Below, piece after piece: positions 1 through 7,090 of a DNA stretch of 20,147 bases (the stretch's first letter is position 1; each line of letters opens with the position of its first letter). This DNA is from JACXVD01 sp047975785 (lineage in GTDB: Bacteria; Pseudomonadota; Alphaproteobacteria; Sphingomonadales; Sphingomonadaceae). Below the pieces are notes generated by a model. The model was given only the letters and a program-made list of their open reading frames with translations. It was not told the origin of the DNA and did no database searches. Where the stretch lies: positions 1 through 20,147 of the forward strand of contig JBKEEC010000081.1 of assembly GCA_047975785.1 (NCBI GenBank). Reading direction: 5' to 3'. The translations under genes were made by a program, and so were the position numbers.

Positions 1-15
1 GACAAATTGCAATTG

Positions 16-43
16 AGGGCTGCCTGCAAAGGCGGCCCTTTTT
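16..43 (+). terminator. Rho-independent terminator of an upstream gene
   Basis: A 9-bp stem (AGGGCTGCC at 16-24 against GGCGGCCCT at 31-39, one G-U type pair) encloses a 6-base loop TGCAAA and runs directly into a T tract at 39-43. This is the classical intrinsic terminator form on the plus strand. It must end a gene lying left of the window, because no coding region precedes it here. Confidence 0.8.
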
Positions 44-320
44 GGTGGCTGGCCCTTATTGTTGGTTGGCCGTGTTTCTTGACCGGCCGCAAAGTTTGTT
101 CAGGCAACACCCCCTATACTTGACAGATATGGGCTGATTCAGATGACAGATTCCTGATATTGTGAATGTGGTTGCTTTTGCAGCCATCGCACAATGTATG
201 TGTATCTGTCTGCATCGATCAGGCCAGAAGGCATTTTCAGAAAAAGGCGATAGACTTTTGCGGTCTGGAAAATACGGTAAAACAAGAAAATATAGTATTA
301 CAACTCATTCAATACCTAGA

Positions 321-366
321 GTGTGATGACAAAAAGTGGGCACCGGTTTTTGTCAAAAAATCACAC
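321..366. repeat. Bulged palindromic element with GTGGGCACCGG core
   Basis: The left arm GTGTGATGACAAAAA (321-335) pairs with TTTTTGTC (347-354) plus ATCACAC (360-366). This gives 8 inner and 7 outer base pairs, separated on the right side only by five extra A residues (355-359). The loop is GTGGGCACCGG (336-346). From memory, intergenic palindromes with a core like AAAAGTGGGNACCGGTTTT are dispersed in many copies in Rhizobiales and relatives, so this is probably a member of that kind of small repeat. Only one copy is seen in this window. Confidence 0.6.
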
Positions 367-382
367 GACAACAAAAGTATAA

Positions 383-420
383 AGAGCGGGATGTGATTCT
401 GTCATATGTCATCCCGCTCT
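383..420. repeat. 11-bp perfect inverted repeat (hairpin)
   Basis: AGAGCGGGATG (383-393) and CATCCCGCTCT (410-420) are perfect reverse complements around a 16-base spacer. On the plus strand no T run follows. On the minus strand the hairpin is followed by TTTATACTTTTG, so it could act as a weak terminator for leftward transcription such as read-through from purM-purN. It could equally be a structured leader of the DUF465 gene that starts 69 bp further on. Confidence 0.6.
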
Positions 421-488
421 AAGCCCAATACTCAGTAACAATACTACCAATACTATAGTGCATTGTTCAAGCAGAAGGAGACCTCGAA

Positions 489-740
489 ATGTCAAACACC
501 CCGCACGAGCTCGCCGATGAGTTTCCCAACGATCAGGATATCCTCCACAAGCTGAAACTGGAAAATGCGCATTTCGTTACCCTGTCTGACCGTTACCATG
601 AAGTGAACGACGAAATTCACCGGATCGAGGCAGAGGTTGAACCAACCAGTGATGAATATGCCGAGCAGCTCAAGCGCAAGAGGCTTGGTCTGATAGATGA
701 AATCAGCACTATGGTAAGTGAAGCGCGCAACGGCAATTGA
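489..740 (+). CDS. DUF465 / YdcH-family small protein
   Basis: An 83-residue soluble, highly charged protein of the DUF465 (YdcH) family, whose biochemical role is not established. The family hallmark is a short helical hairpin, visible here as LSDRYHEVNDEIHRIEAEVE (about residues 33-52) followed by a basic helix LKRKRLGLIDEI (about 61-72) that normally packs back on the first as a coiled coil. The ATG has a good ribosome site AAGGAG at 475-480 with 8 bp spacing. It stands alone on the plus strand and converges on purN with a 35-bp gap and no clear terminator between them. No signal peptide or membrane segment is visible. Confidence 0.88.
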   Translation: MSNTPHELADEFPNDQDILHKLKLENAHFVTLSDRYHEVNDEIHRIEAEVEPTSDEYAEQLKRKRLGLIDEISTMVSEARNGN

Positions 741-775
741 ATATCCCGACCTGAATAATCAGTGCTCGCATATGG

Positions 776-1750
776 TCAGAACTGGTCGGCGGCATCCATT
801 ACTCTGGTCAACCTTTTGGGGGCAACGGCGCGCCAGCTTCGCTCCAGCCATTGGCTGACATGCCCCCAATCAACATCAGGGCGGTTGAGGATCAGCCCTA
901 TCCAGCCACTTGCGCCATAATAGGCGGGCTTGAAGTAGATTTCGGGGGATTGCTCTACAAGGCTCGCCAGTTCATCCTGGCTATCTGTCTTGACGAGCAC
1001 GGCAATATGCGGCTCTCCATGATGCCGATCACTGAGATAGGCAAAAAACTTGCCGCTTTTTCCGCCGGTTCTCCAGCCGGGTTGACCGTGGCTGTCTTTC
1101 TTCCCGGTTTCGGGCAAGGCAGAAGCCAGCTGGTCAATCCTGCTCTCTATCCAGTCCGCACGGTAAGGCCTGCTGACCAGTTCGGACAGGCAGCGCGCAT
1201 AAAGCTGGTGTTCTGCGATCAACACTCTGGCCGCCAGTGTGCTTTCTGTATCACCGGGTAAAATCGCAACCGGAATCTGGCCAAGAAGCGGACCATCATC
1301 CAGTTCGGCAGTGACAATATGGACGCTGCATCCGGCATGGCTGTCGCCAGCCTCCAGCGCCTTTTGATGCGTGTGCAGCCCTTTGTATTTTGGCAGCAAT
1401 GACGGATGGATATTGACAATCCGGCCATTCCAGCCCTGCACAAATTCGCGACCTATCACTCTCATATATCCGGCCAGAGCAATATATTCGGCCCCATGCG
1501 CACGGATTTCGACGTCCATCGCCCGGTCATGATCTTCGCGATTCTTGCCCTTGTGCGAGATTGCAAAAGTTGCGATCCCCGCAGCTCTGGCGAAAGCCAA
1601 CCCACCCGCGTCAGGATCATTGCTGCCAACACAGACTATTTCAAACCCGCTTCCGGGCAATTGGCTGGCATAATACAACGCAGCCATATTGGTGCCGCTT
1701 CCTGAAATCAGGACAGCAACCCTGACAGGCGGAGGACTATGCTCAGACAA
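776..1750 (-). CDS. purN: Phosphoribosylglycinamide formyltransferase with C-terminal MmcQ/YjbR-like domain
   Basis: PurN transfers the formyl group of 10-formyltetrahydrofolate to GAR, the third step of de novo purine synthesis. Residues 1 to about 195 form the complete enzyme: GSGTNM (17-22) binds phosphate, and NIHPSLLP (113-120) supplies catalytic Asn113 and His115. Asp151 in HIVTAELDDGP is the third catalytic residue by family alignment. The reading frame then continues without a stop into about 125 further residues (199-324) that read like an MmcQ/YjbR family protein: ALPETGKKDS, a GGKSGKFFAYL strand, YYGASGWIGL and WRAVAPKRL. Usual PurN length is close to 200, so this is a fusion. I chose a TTG start at 1750 that overlaps the purM stop by 8 bp. 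An in-frame GTG at 1807 would add 19 unlikely residues inside purM. Confidence 0.93.
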   Translation of the reverse strand: MSEHSPPPVRVAVLISGSGTNMAALYYASQLPGSGFEIVCVGSNDPDAGGLAFARAAGIATFAISHKGKNREDHDRAMDVEIRAHGAEYIALAGYMRVIGREFVQGWNGRIVNIHPSLLPKYKGLHTHQKALEAGDSHAGCSVHIVTAELDDGPLLGQIPVAILPGDTESTLAARVLIAEHQLYARCLSELVSRPYRADWIESRIDQLASALPETGKKDSHGQPGWRTGGKSGKFFAYLSDRHHGEPHIAVLVKTDSQDELASLVEQSPEIYFKPAYYGASGWIGLILNRPDVDWGHVSQWLERSWRAVAPKRLTRVMDAADQF

Positions 1751-2864
1751 TATGAGATGCTTCCCATGCCTGCGGTGACATCCAAACAGATTCACCGCCA
1801 CGAACACTTGCGCCCCGGTCGCCTGTTACAATTTGGCCGATAGTATACACCTTCTCGCCAGCCTGTGTCAGTTGCGCGCACACGGATTCGGCCAGTTCAG
1901 GCCGGACGAGTGCCACCATCCCTATACCGCAATTGAAAGTCCGGGCCATTTCTGCAGGGGTAATATTCCCTTCCTTTTGCAGAAAAGCCATAATCTCCGG
2001 CTGCGGCCAGGCCTGGGCATCCAGTATTGCGTGAGCATCTTCAGGCAAAACACGGGGGATATTTTCCAGAAGCCCGCCTCCGGTGATATGGGCAAGAGCA
2101 TCGATCTGGCCCTGCCGAACCAGCGGCAGCAGACTTTTGACATAAATCCGTGTCGGCTCAATCAGCCTGTCAATCAGGCTACGGCCTGCATCAAATGGCG
2201 CCGGCCCTTCCATGTCCCAGCCCTTGTCTGCTGCAAGTCGGCGGACAAGGGAATATCCGTTCGAGTGTATACCCGAACTGGCCAGCCCCAGCACAATATG
2301 CCCCGGCGCGACCTTCTCGCCTGTTAATTGTTCGCCACGCTCTACAGCTCCCACACTGAATCCGGCCAGATCATAATCTCCGGCAGCATACATACCCGGC
2401 ATTTCCGCCGTTTCGCCGCCAATCAGTGCGCAGCCTGCCGAGACGCAGCCATCTGCAATTCCGGCAATAACCCGTTCGGCAATGCCGTTATCCAATGCGC
2501 CGGTAGCGAAATAATCAAGAAAGAACAAAGGCTCCGCACCCTGCACGATCAGGTCGTTTACACACATGGCCACCAGATCAATCCCGACACTGTCATGCCG
2601 GTCATAATCGATCGCGAGTTTCAGTTTTGTTCCCACACCATCATTGGCGGCCACCAGCAACGGGTCTGAATACCCCGCGGCCTTAGGGTCAAAAAAGCCT
2701 CCAAAACCGCCAATATCCGCATCTGCTCCGGCGCGGCGCGTCGCCTTCACCAGCGGACCTATGGATTTGACAAGAGCATTACCTGCAGCAATGGAAACAC
2801 CGGCTTGTGCATAGCTGTAGGATTCAGGCGATGAGGAGTCGGGACTGCGATCATTTTGCGTCAT
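1743..2864 (-). CDS. purM: Phosphoribosylformylglycinamidine cyclo-ligase (AIR synthetase)
   Basis: PurM closes FGAM to AIR with ATP, the fifth step of purine synthesis. The 373-residue protein has the full family signature: AGVSIAAGNALV near 21-32, the ATP-site DGVGTK at 75-80, the stretch GIDLVAMCVNDLIVQGAEP, then GGETAEMPGMY, SSGIHSNGYSLVR, and HITGGGLLENIPR late in the chain. Length is normal apart from a polar N-terminal tail of some 18 residues. The ATG at 2864 has GGAG five bases upstream, which is better than an in-frame ATG at 2900 that lacks a site. It is the first gene of a leftward purM-purN pair and diverges from the DUF2066 gene over 70 bp, which must hold both promoters. Confidence 0.96.
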   Translation of the reverse strand: MTQNDRSPDSSSPESYSYAQAGVSIAAGNALVKSIGPLVKATRRAGADADIGGFGGFFDPKAAGYSDPLLVAANDGVGTKLKLAIDYDRHDSVGIDLVAMCVNDLIVQGAEPLFFLDYFATGALDNGIAERVIAGIADGCVSAGCALIGGETAEMPGMYAAGDYDLAGFSVGAVERGEQLTGEKVAPGHIVLGLASSGIHSNGYSLVRRLAADKGWDMEGPAPFDAGRSLIDRLIEPTRIYVKSLLPLVRQGQIDALAHITGGGLLENIPRVLPEDAHAILDAQAWPQPEIMAFLQKEGNITPAEMARTFNCGIGMVALVRPELAESVCAQLTQAGEKVYTIGQIVTGDRGASVRGGESVWMSPQAWEASHIV

Positions 2865-2934
2865 ATGTGCTCCATTACGCTTTCGGGCTTGGATTTCCAC
2901 TTATCTTTCGGCAAAAGGCAGTCAGTTTTCCCCG

Positions 2935-4224
2935 ATGGTTATTTTACAGACCTTGCCTCGCTCCTTTCGCCTATCGCCTCCCGCTCTGTCAGCCGGTGCC
3001 ATTCTGCTCATCATCCTGCTGCTGGTCGCTGCACGGGCATTGTTTGCCCAGGTGGATGGCGACCGCGGAATTGCGCCGGTTATGGCCAGCACAGATATTG
3101 AGGTCGGCGGGATTGAAGTTGATGTGCGTGGAGACAATGCGCAGGACGCGAGGAAAAAAGGCTGGATAGAGGCCCAGCGTCAGGCATGGGCCAAACTTGG
3201 CGGACCAGCATTGCCCGACTCCCGTATTGATTCGATTGTTTCATCGATTGTGATTGAACGGGAACAGATCGGCCCCCGTCGTTATATCGCCCGGCTAGGC
3301 GTTATTTTTGACCGTGGACGGGCAGGCGCACTGCTCGGCAGCCTCGGATCGAGAAAAAGATCCGCCCCGATGCTGCTACTTCCGGTCACCATTACCGGCG
3401 GCAGTGCGCTCATGTATGAAAACCGCAATCCGTGGCAGCACGCCTGGGCAGAATATCAATCCGGCGCCAGCCAGATTGATTACATCCGCCCGACAGGTGC
3501 CGGGGGTGATTCCCTCCTGCTCACCTATGGCCAGACGGGCCGAAGGAGCCGGACCTGGTGGCGCAATGTGCTTGATCAGTACGGCGCAACAGATGTTATC
3601 GTTCCAATTGCCAACCTGACCTATCGCTGGCCCGGCGGCCCTGTGGACGGGACATTTACTGCACGTTACGGGCCGGATAACCGCTATCTGGACAGCTTTA
3701 CCCTTACCGCAAAAAGTCCGGACGACCTTCCCCGTATGATGGCCGAAGCAGTGCTGCGTTTTGATGGCATTTTCTCTGATGCGCTCAATTCGGGTTTGCT
3801 CCGGCCAGATCCCAGCCTCAATCTGGGCGCAGGCCAGACAGATCCCGCCATCCAGAGGTTGCTGGAAGTAGGGCGATTGATAGAGGCGCAGGAGCGTGCA
3901 AAAGCAGCGCAGGCGGCAGCTCCCCGGACACCGGGAGAAGCCAACGTAACTGCCCCCCCGACTCCAGCCCCAACGGCTACCGCTGTAGTCAGCAGCTTTG
4001 CTGTCTATTTTGCCAGCCCTGATGGCGGCACGGTTGATGCAACCCTGTCAGCAGTGCGCGCGACATCGGGTGTGCGCGGGGCCGCCACGACCAGTATCGC
4101 TATTGGTGGAACGTCCGTAATGTCCGTATCCTATGGTGGTTCGCTTGAGGAACTGGCAGCCGACCTGCGTGCACGAGGGTTCCGTGTCACCCAGGGTAAT
4201 AACGCACTTTCTATTGCCCGGTAG
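2935..4224 (+). CDS. DUF2066-like exported protein with C-terminal ferredoxin-like domain
   Basis: A 429-residue protein of unknown function. Residues about 18-38 are a hydrophobic signal segment, with a likely cleavage after ALFA before QVDG, so the protein is probably periplasmic. Residues about 55-320 resemble DUF2066 (AWAKLGG, a long helix, then IGPRRYIARLGVIFDRGR), a family common in sphingomonads and other Proteobacteria. A Pro/Thr/Ala-rich linker (about 325-350) leads to an 80-residue C-terminal domain with alternating strands and helices (FAVYFASPDGGTVDA to VTQGNNALSIAR). That domain has the spacing of a ferredoxin-like fold and may be what is sometimes labelled heavy-metal-associated, but it has no CxxC metal site. 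The ATG lacks a clear ribosome site. It heads a rightward run of five genes. Confidence 0.7.
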   Translation: MVILQTLPRSFRLSPPALSAGAILLIILLLVAARALFAQVDGDRGIAPVMASTDIEVGGIEVDVRGDNAQDARKKGWIEAQRQAWAKLGGPALPDSRIDSIVSSIVIEREQIGPRRYIARLGVIFDRGRAGALLGSLGSRKRSAPMLLLPVTITGGSALMYENRNPWQHAWAEYQSGASQIDYIRPTGAGGDSLLLTYGQTGRRSRTWWRNVLDQYGATDVIVPIANLTYRWPGGPVDGTFTARYGPDNRYLDSFTLTAKSPDDLPRMMAEAVLRFDGIFSDALNSGLLRPDPSLNLGAGQTDPAIQRLLEVGRLIEAQERAKAAQAAAPRTPGEANVTAPPTPAPTATAVVSSFAVYFASPDGGTVDATLSAVRATSGVRGAATTSIAIGGTSVMSVSYGGSLEELAADLRARGFRVTQGNNALSIAR

Positions 4225-4249
4225 AGCCATTGCCCGATAAGGTGTGGTT

Positions 4250-4861
4250 GTGTCCCAGATTGCGCTCCCATTTTCGCATCAGAGCGAGGCTGATCCATCC
4301 CATATTGTCATTGGCAATGCCAATGCGGATATTATTGAATCGCTACGTCAGTCTGATCGCTGGCCATACAGAACAGCCGTTCTTTCAGGACCGGCCCGGT
4401 CCGGGAAAAGCCTGTTTGGACGCTGGTTTTCCCGTCAGGGCATCGGAGAGGTAATCGATAATGCAAGCCAGATTGACGAGACAGACCTTTTCCATCGCTG
4501 GAATCGTGTTCAGGAGCAGGAACGCCCGCTACTACTGATCAATAACCAGAGCCTCTGGGATATACGGCTGCCAGATTTACGTTCGCGTCTAGGAGCAGCT
4601 CTTCATCTGGAAATCGATTATCCGGATGATGAGATGGCGGCTGCATTGCTGGAAAGCCATGCAATGAGGCGGGGTATTATGCTGGGCGAATCTGCATCGG
4701 CTTATCTTCTGCCACGAATGGAACGATCCTTCTCGGCTATTGAACGGGTTGTTTCAGCAATTGACCGTCTGACACTCGAACGCAAGCAGGCGCCAACCCT
4801 GTCTATCTGGCGTGACGCATTGGAGTCTGTGCAAGGCCCCGAACAGGGACGCTTGCTTTAA
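4250..4861 (+). CDS. hdaA: DnaA-related AAA+ protein, HdaA-type replication regulator
   Basis: Hda/HdaA binds the DNA polymerase sliding clamp and stimulates ATP hydrolysis by DnaA, preventing over-initiation. The 203-residue protein lacks the DnaA DNA-binding domain, as Hda does. It has QIALPF (residues 3-8), matching the clamp-binding hexapeptide of Hda, Walker A GPARSGKS (47-54), and LPDLRSRLG (107-115) at the position of the box VII arginine finger. The Walker B strand reads LLLINNQ (94-100), with Asn in place of the usual acidic residues. I chose GTG 4250 because AAGG at 4239-4242 is 7 bp away and it places the clamp motif at the N terminus. The GTG at 4244 is too close to that site. It lies 25 bp after the DUF2066 gene and 26 bp before epsC. 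Confidence 0.85.
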   Translation: MSQIALPFSHQSEADPSHIVIGNANADIIESLRQSDRWPYRTAVLSGPARSGKSLFGRWFSRQGIGEVIDNASQIDETDLFHRWNRVQEQERPLLLINNQSLWDIRLPDLRSRLGAALHLEIDYPDDEMAAALLESHAMRRGIMLGESASAYLLPRMERSFSAIERVVSAIDRLTLERKQAPTLSIWRDALESVQGPEQGRLL

Positions 4862-4887
4862 TGCGCAATTGATGGGATTATTAAGCA

Positions 4888-5583
4888 ATGTTTGCCCGAT
4901 TGACCCGTTATCTGGACTCTGTTCGTGCCCGTGACCCTGCGCCGCGCTCACGCTGGGAAATATTGCTTTATCCGGGCCTGTGGGCACTATTCTATCACCG
5001 GATCGCACATTGGCTGTTTCAGCGGCAGTGGTATTTTTGTGCCAGGGCAATCAATCACTGGAGCCGCTGGCTGACAGCAATTGACATTCACCCCGGCGCA
5101 AAAATCGGCAGAAATTTCTTTATTGACCATGGCTTTACTGTCATCGGAGAAACAGCCGAAATTGGCGATAATGTTACCATTTACCAATGCGTTACCCTGG
5201 GTGGAACCAACCCTGCCAATGGGGAGGCTGGTAAACGACACCCTACCTTGCAGGACCATGCAATTATCGGGTCTGGTGCACAGATTATCGGCCCTATCAC
5301 GATTGGGGAGCGTGCACGTATCGGTGCCAATGCCGTCGTGACTGAGGATGTTCCGTCAGGTGCCACCATGGTCGGGATGAAAGCGCGGTCCACCCTGGTT
5401 CCGGTGGAAACATGGCTGCGGGAATTTATCCCCTATGGCACACCATGCGATGAGCCGTGCGAGCCGGATAACCGGCAGATAGAGGAATTGAAGACACAAA
5501 TTGCACTTCTTCGCAGCGAAATTGAGCATATTAAACACTCGTCATCTCCGGCAGTCTTGCCGCGATCCGGAACAGAGAGTTGA
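4888..5583 (+). CDS. epsC: Serine O-acetyltransferase, EpsC type
   Basis: This enzyme acetylates L-serine with acetyl-CoA to give O-acetylserine, the precursor of cysteine, in the cytoplasm. The 231-residue chain has a short helical N-terminal part and then a left-handed beta-helix of hexapeptide repeats from about residue 65 to 165 (HPGAKIGRNFFIDHG, VIGETAEIGDNVTIYQ, IIGSGAQIIGPITIGERARIG). FIDHG (78-82), GGT (105-107) and KRHPT (116-120) match the active-site segments of CysE. The short N-terminal region points to the EpsC/plant-like group rather than enterobacterial CysE. The C-terminal tail (about 190-231) contains a Cys pair CDEPC and a coiled helix. The stop overlaps the next start as TGATG, so the two are translationally coupled. 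Confidence 0.93.
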   Translation: MFARLTRYLDSVRARDPAPRSRWEILLYPGLWALFYHRIAHWLFQRQWYFCARAINHWSRWLTAIDIHPGAKIGRNFFIDHGFTVIGETAEIGDNVTIYQCVTLGGTNPANGEAGKRHPTLQDHAIIGSGAQIIGPITIGERARIGANAVVTEDVPSGATMVGMKARSTLVPVETWLREFIPYGTPCDEPCEPDNRQIEELKTQIALLRSEIEHIKHSSSPAVLPRSGTES

Positions 5584-5948
5584 TGCGCAACCTGCCAGAA
5601 GGCATAAATGACGGGAAAATCCTGCCATTCCCTCATCGTGTAGCCAATCAGATCGGGTTTACCCGTGATGAATTGCAGCGGATACTGGATTTGTATGGTC
5701 GCATGGTCGCTGCCGGACAGTGGCGCGACTATGCAATGGATTTTACCCGCGACGCCGCTGTTTTTGCTGCCTTTGTCCGCACCGCTGACAGACCTCAGGC
5801 ACAGATAGAAAAACGCCCTGCCTTGCGCAATCGTCAGGGCATGTGGATTGTTCTGGGAGAACATGCCCAGGTGCTCAAACGCGGGCATGAGCTTGCAGGG
5901 GTGCTTGCACCTCTTGAACGTCGACTGCTCAAGACGGTCGAACTCTGA
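5583..5948 (+). CDS. DUF2794 domain protein
   Basis: A 121-residue soluble protein of the DUF2794 family, found in alphaproteobacteria and without a known function. Recognisable segments are FTRDELQRILDLYGRMVAAGQ (about 28-48, abbreviated by family), WRDYAMDF, then RPQAQIEKRPALRNRQGMW and KRGHELAGVL. It fills the usual length of the family. The ATG sits in the overlap TGATG with the epsC stop, so its translation probably depends on epsC. An in-frame TTG one codon earlier is unnecessary. folE follows after 22 bp. No signal peptide or membrane segment is visible. Confidence 0.88.
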   Translation: MRNLPEGINDGKILPFPHRVANQIGFTRDELQRILDLYGRMVAAGQWRDYAMDFTRDAAVFAAFVRTADRPQAQIEKRPALRNRQGMWIVLGEHAQVLKRGHELAGVLAPLERRLLKTVEL

Positions 5949-5970
5949 CAACAGACAACTGGATGGATAA

Positions 5971-6579
5971 ATGAACGGGCTGCCGGATACTGATAGCTTT
6001 GGCAAAACAGAAAAAATACCTGTGCCGGATGATGTGCAAAATGCCATCCGCACCCTTATTCGCTGGGCCGGAGATGACCCGGAGCGGGAAGGGCTGCTGG
6101 ATACACCCGCCCGCGTAGCCCGCGCATGGAAGGAATATTGTCAGGGCTATTATGAAGACCCCTCTATCCATCTGGCACGCCAGTTCGAAGAGGTGGGCGG
6201 ATATGATGAAATTGTCCTGCTCAAGGATATCCCCTTCCAGTCACATTGCGAGCACCATATGGCGCCCATCACCGGAAAGGCCTCAATCGCCTATCTGCCG
6301 CGCGATTCCGTTGTAGGCATCTCCAAGCTGGCCAGAGTTTTGCACGGCTATGCCCGTCGGCTGCAAATACAGGAGCGGCTGACTGCAGAAGTGGCCCAGT
6401 GTATCTGGGATAATCTTAATCCGCAGGGCGTAGCTGTTGTTATAGAGGCCCAGCATGGCTGCATGACCGGGCGCGGTGTGCGCACACCAGGCGTAGGGAT
6501 GATTACAAGCCGCCTGCTCGGAACCTTTCTGAAAGATTCACGAAGCCGTAAGGAAGTCCTGAGCCTGATGGGGTATTAA
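5971..6579 (+). CDS. folE: GTP cyclohydrolase I
   Basis: FolE opens GTP to 7,8-dihydroneopterin triphosphate, the entry step to tetrahydrofolate. The 202-residue chain contains DDPEREGLLDTPARVARAW (about 35-53), the zinc and catalytic segment SHCEHH with Cys93 and His96, and a third zinc ligand Cys164 in AQHGCMTGRGV. Zinc ligands correspond to those of the E. coli enzyme. The region GISKLARVLHGYARRLQIQE (117-136) is the conserved helix region of the family. It is the last gene of the rightward five-gene run and converges on greB with only 13 bp between stops and no terminator visible. Its product feeds the folate cofactor used by PurN, encoded nearby. Confidence 0.96.
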   Translation: MNGLPDTDSFGKTEKIPVPDDVQNAIRTLIRWAGDDPEREGLLDTPARVARAWKEYCQGYYEDPSIHLARQFEEVGGYDEIVLLKDIPFQSHCEHHMAPITGKASIAYLPRDSVVGISKLARVLHGYARRLQIQERLTAEVAQCIWDNLNPQGVAVVIEAQHGCMTGRGVRTPGVGMITSRLLGTFLKDSRSRKEVLSLMGY

Positions 6580-6592
6580 CCGGCCGGACGGG

Positions 6593-7081
6593 TCAGACCG
6601 CTACGGGATAAGTGATGGACAGCACTTCCCATTCCACTGCACCACCGGGCAGTTTTACAGTTCGCAATTCCCCCACCTGTGCACCGCGCAAGGCTCTGGC
6701 CATCGGGCTGGACCATCCGATCCGGCCGTTTGATGCATCCTGTTCATCATCACCCACCAGTGTCACGCATTTTCGCCTGTCATTCTCATCTGCTATAGTC
6801 ACACATGCCCCAAAAAAGCAGCGGCTCGTGTCGGGCTGACCGGATGGATCAATGACACGTGCGGATTTCATCCGGCGTGAAAGACGGGAAAGCTCGCGGT
6901 CGATTTCGCGCATCCGCTTCCGACCATAGAGATAGTCTCCATTCTCGCTGCGGTCCCCATTACCGGCCGCCCAGCTTACAATTTCGACAATTTCAGGTCG
7001 CTCCACCCCAAGCAAATGATCATAGCGTTTCTTTAGCGCGGCATATCCTGCTGGCGTAATCGGATTGTTCTTTTGTTGCAC
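6593..7081 (-). CDS. greB: Transcription elongation factor GreB
   Basis: GreB enters the secondary channel of backtracked RNA polymerase and stimulates cleavage of the RNA 3' end. The 162-residue protein has the N-terminal coiled coil (residues about 8-75) with the tip sequence NGDRSENGDY carrying the two acidic residues Asp43 and Glu46, followed by the C-terminal FKBP-like domain (about 85-160). VERPEIVEIVSWAAGNGDRSEN and the wording of the coiled coil favour GreB over GreA. The start is GTG at 7081, 9 bp after the slt stop, with no evident Shine-Dalgarno site, so it is probably co-transcribed with slt. It converges on folE. Confidence 0.9.
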   Translation of the reverse strand: MQQKNNPITPAGYAALKKRYDHLLGVERPEIVEIVSWAAGNGDRSENGDYLYGRKRMREIDRELSRLSRRMKSARVIDPSGQPDTSRCFFGACVTIADENDRRKCVTLVGDDEQDASNGRIGWSSPMARALRGAQVGELRTVKLPGGAVEWEVLSITYPVAV

Positions 7082-7090
7082 TGAAACAAA

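Larger units (their letters stand above)
44..488. other. 445-bp non-coding stretch with two inverted repeats
   Basis: No gene is supported here. The stretch is more AT-rich than the coding regions around it. A perfect TTGACA hexamer lies at 120-125, but I see no matching -10 element at 16-18 bp. The right third carries two strong inverted repeats (321-366 and 383-420), listed separately. A TATAGT hexamer at 454-459, some 30 bp before the next start codon, could be a -10 element of the DUF465 gene, but its -35 is poor. A small RNA cannot be excluded; nothing in the sequence proves one. Confidence 0.6.

Noticed and set aside
120..125. TTGACA as a promoter -35
   Set aside because: No acceptable -10 hexamer lies 16-18 bp downstream.
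166..396. A 76-codon open frame on the plus strand
   Set aside because: It runs through both inverted repeats, has no ribosome site, matches no family I know, and its codon use is unlike that of the neighbouring genes.
747..789. CCGACC and GGTCGG as a terminator between the DUF465 gene and purN
   Set aside because: A 6-bp stem with a loop of about 31 bases and no T run is too weak.
1833..2327. A 164-codon open frame opposite purM
   Set aside because: It is antisense to a clearly conserved gene and has no recognisable domain.
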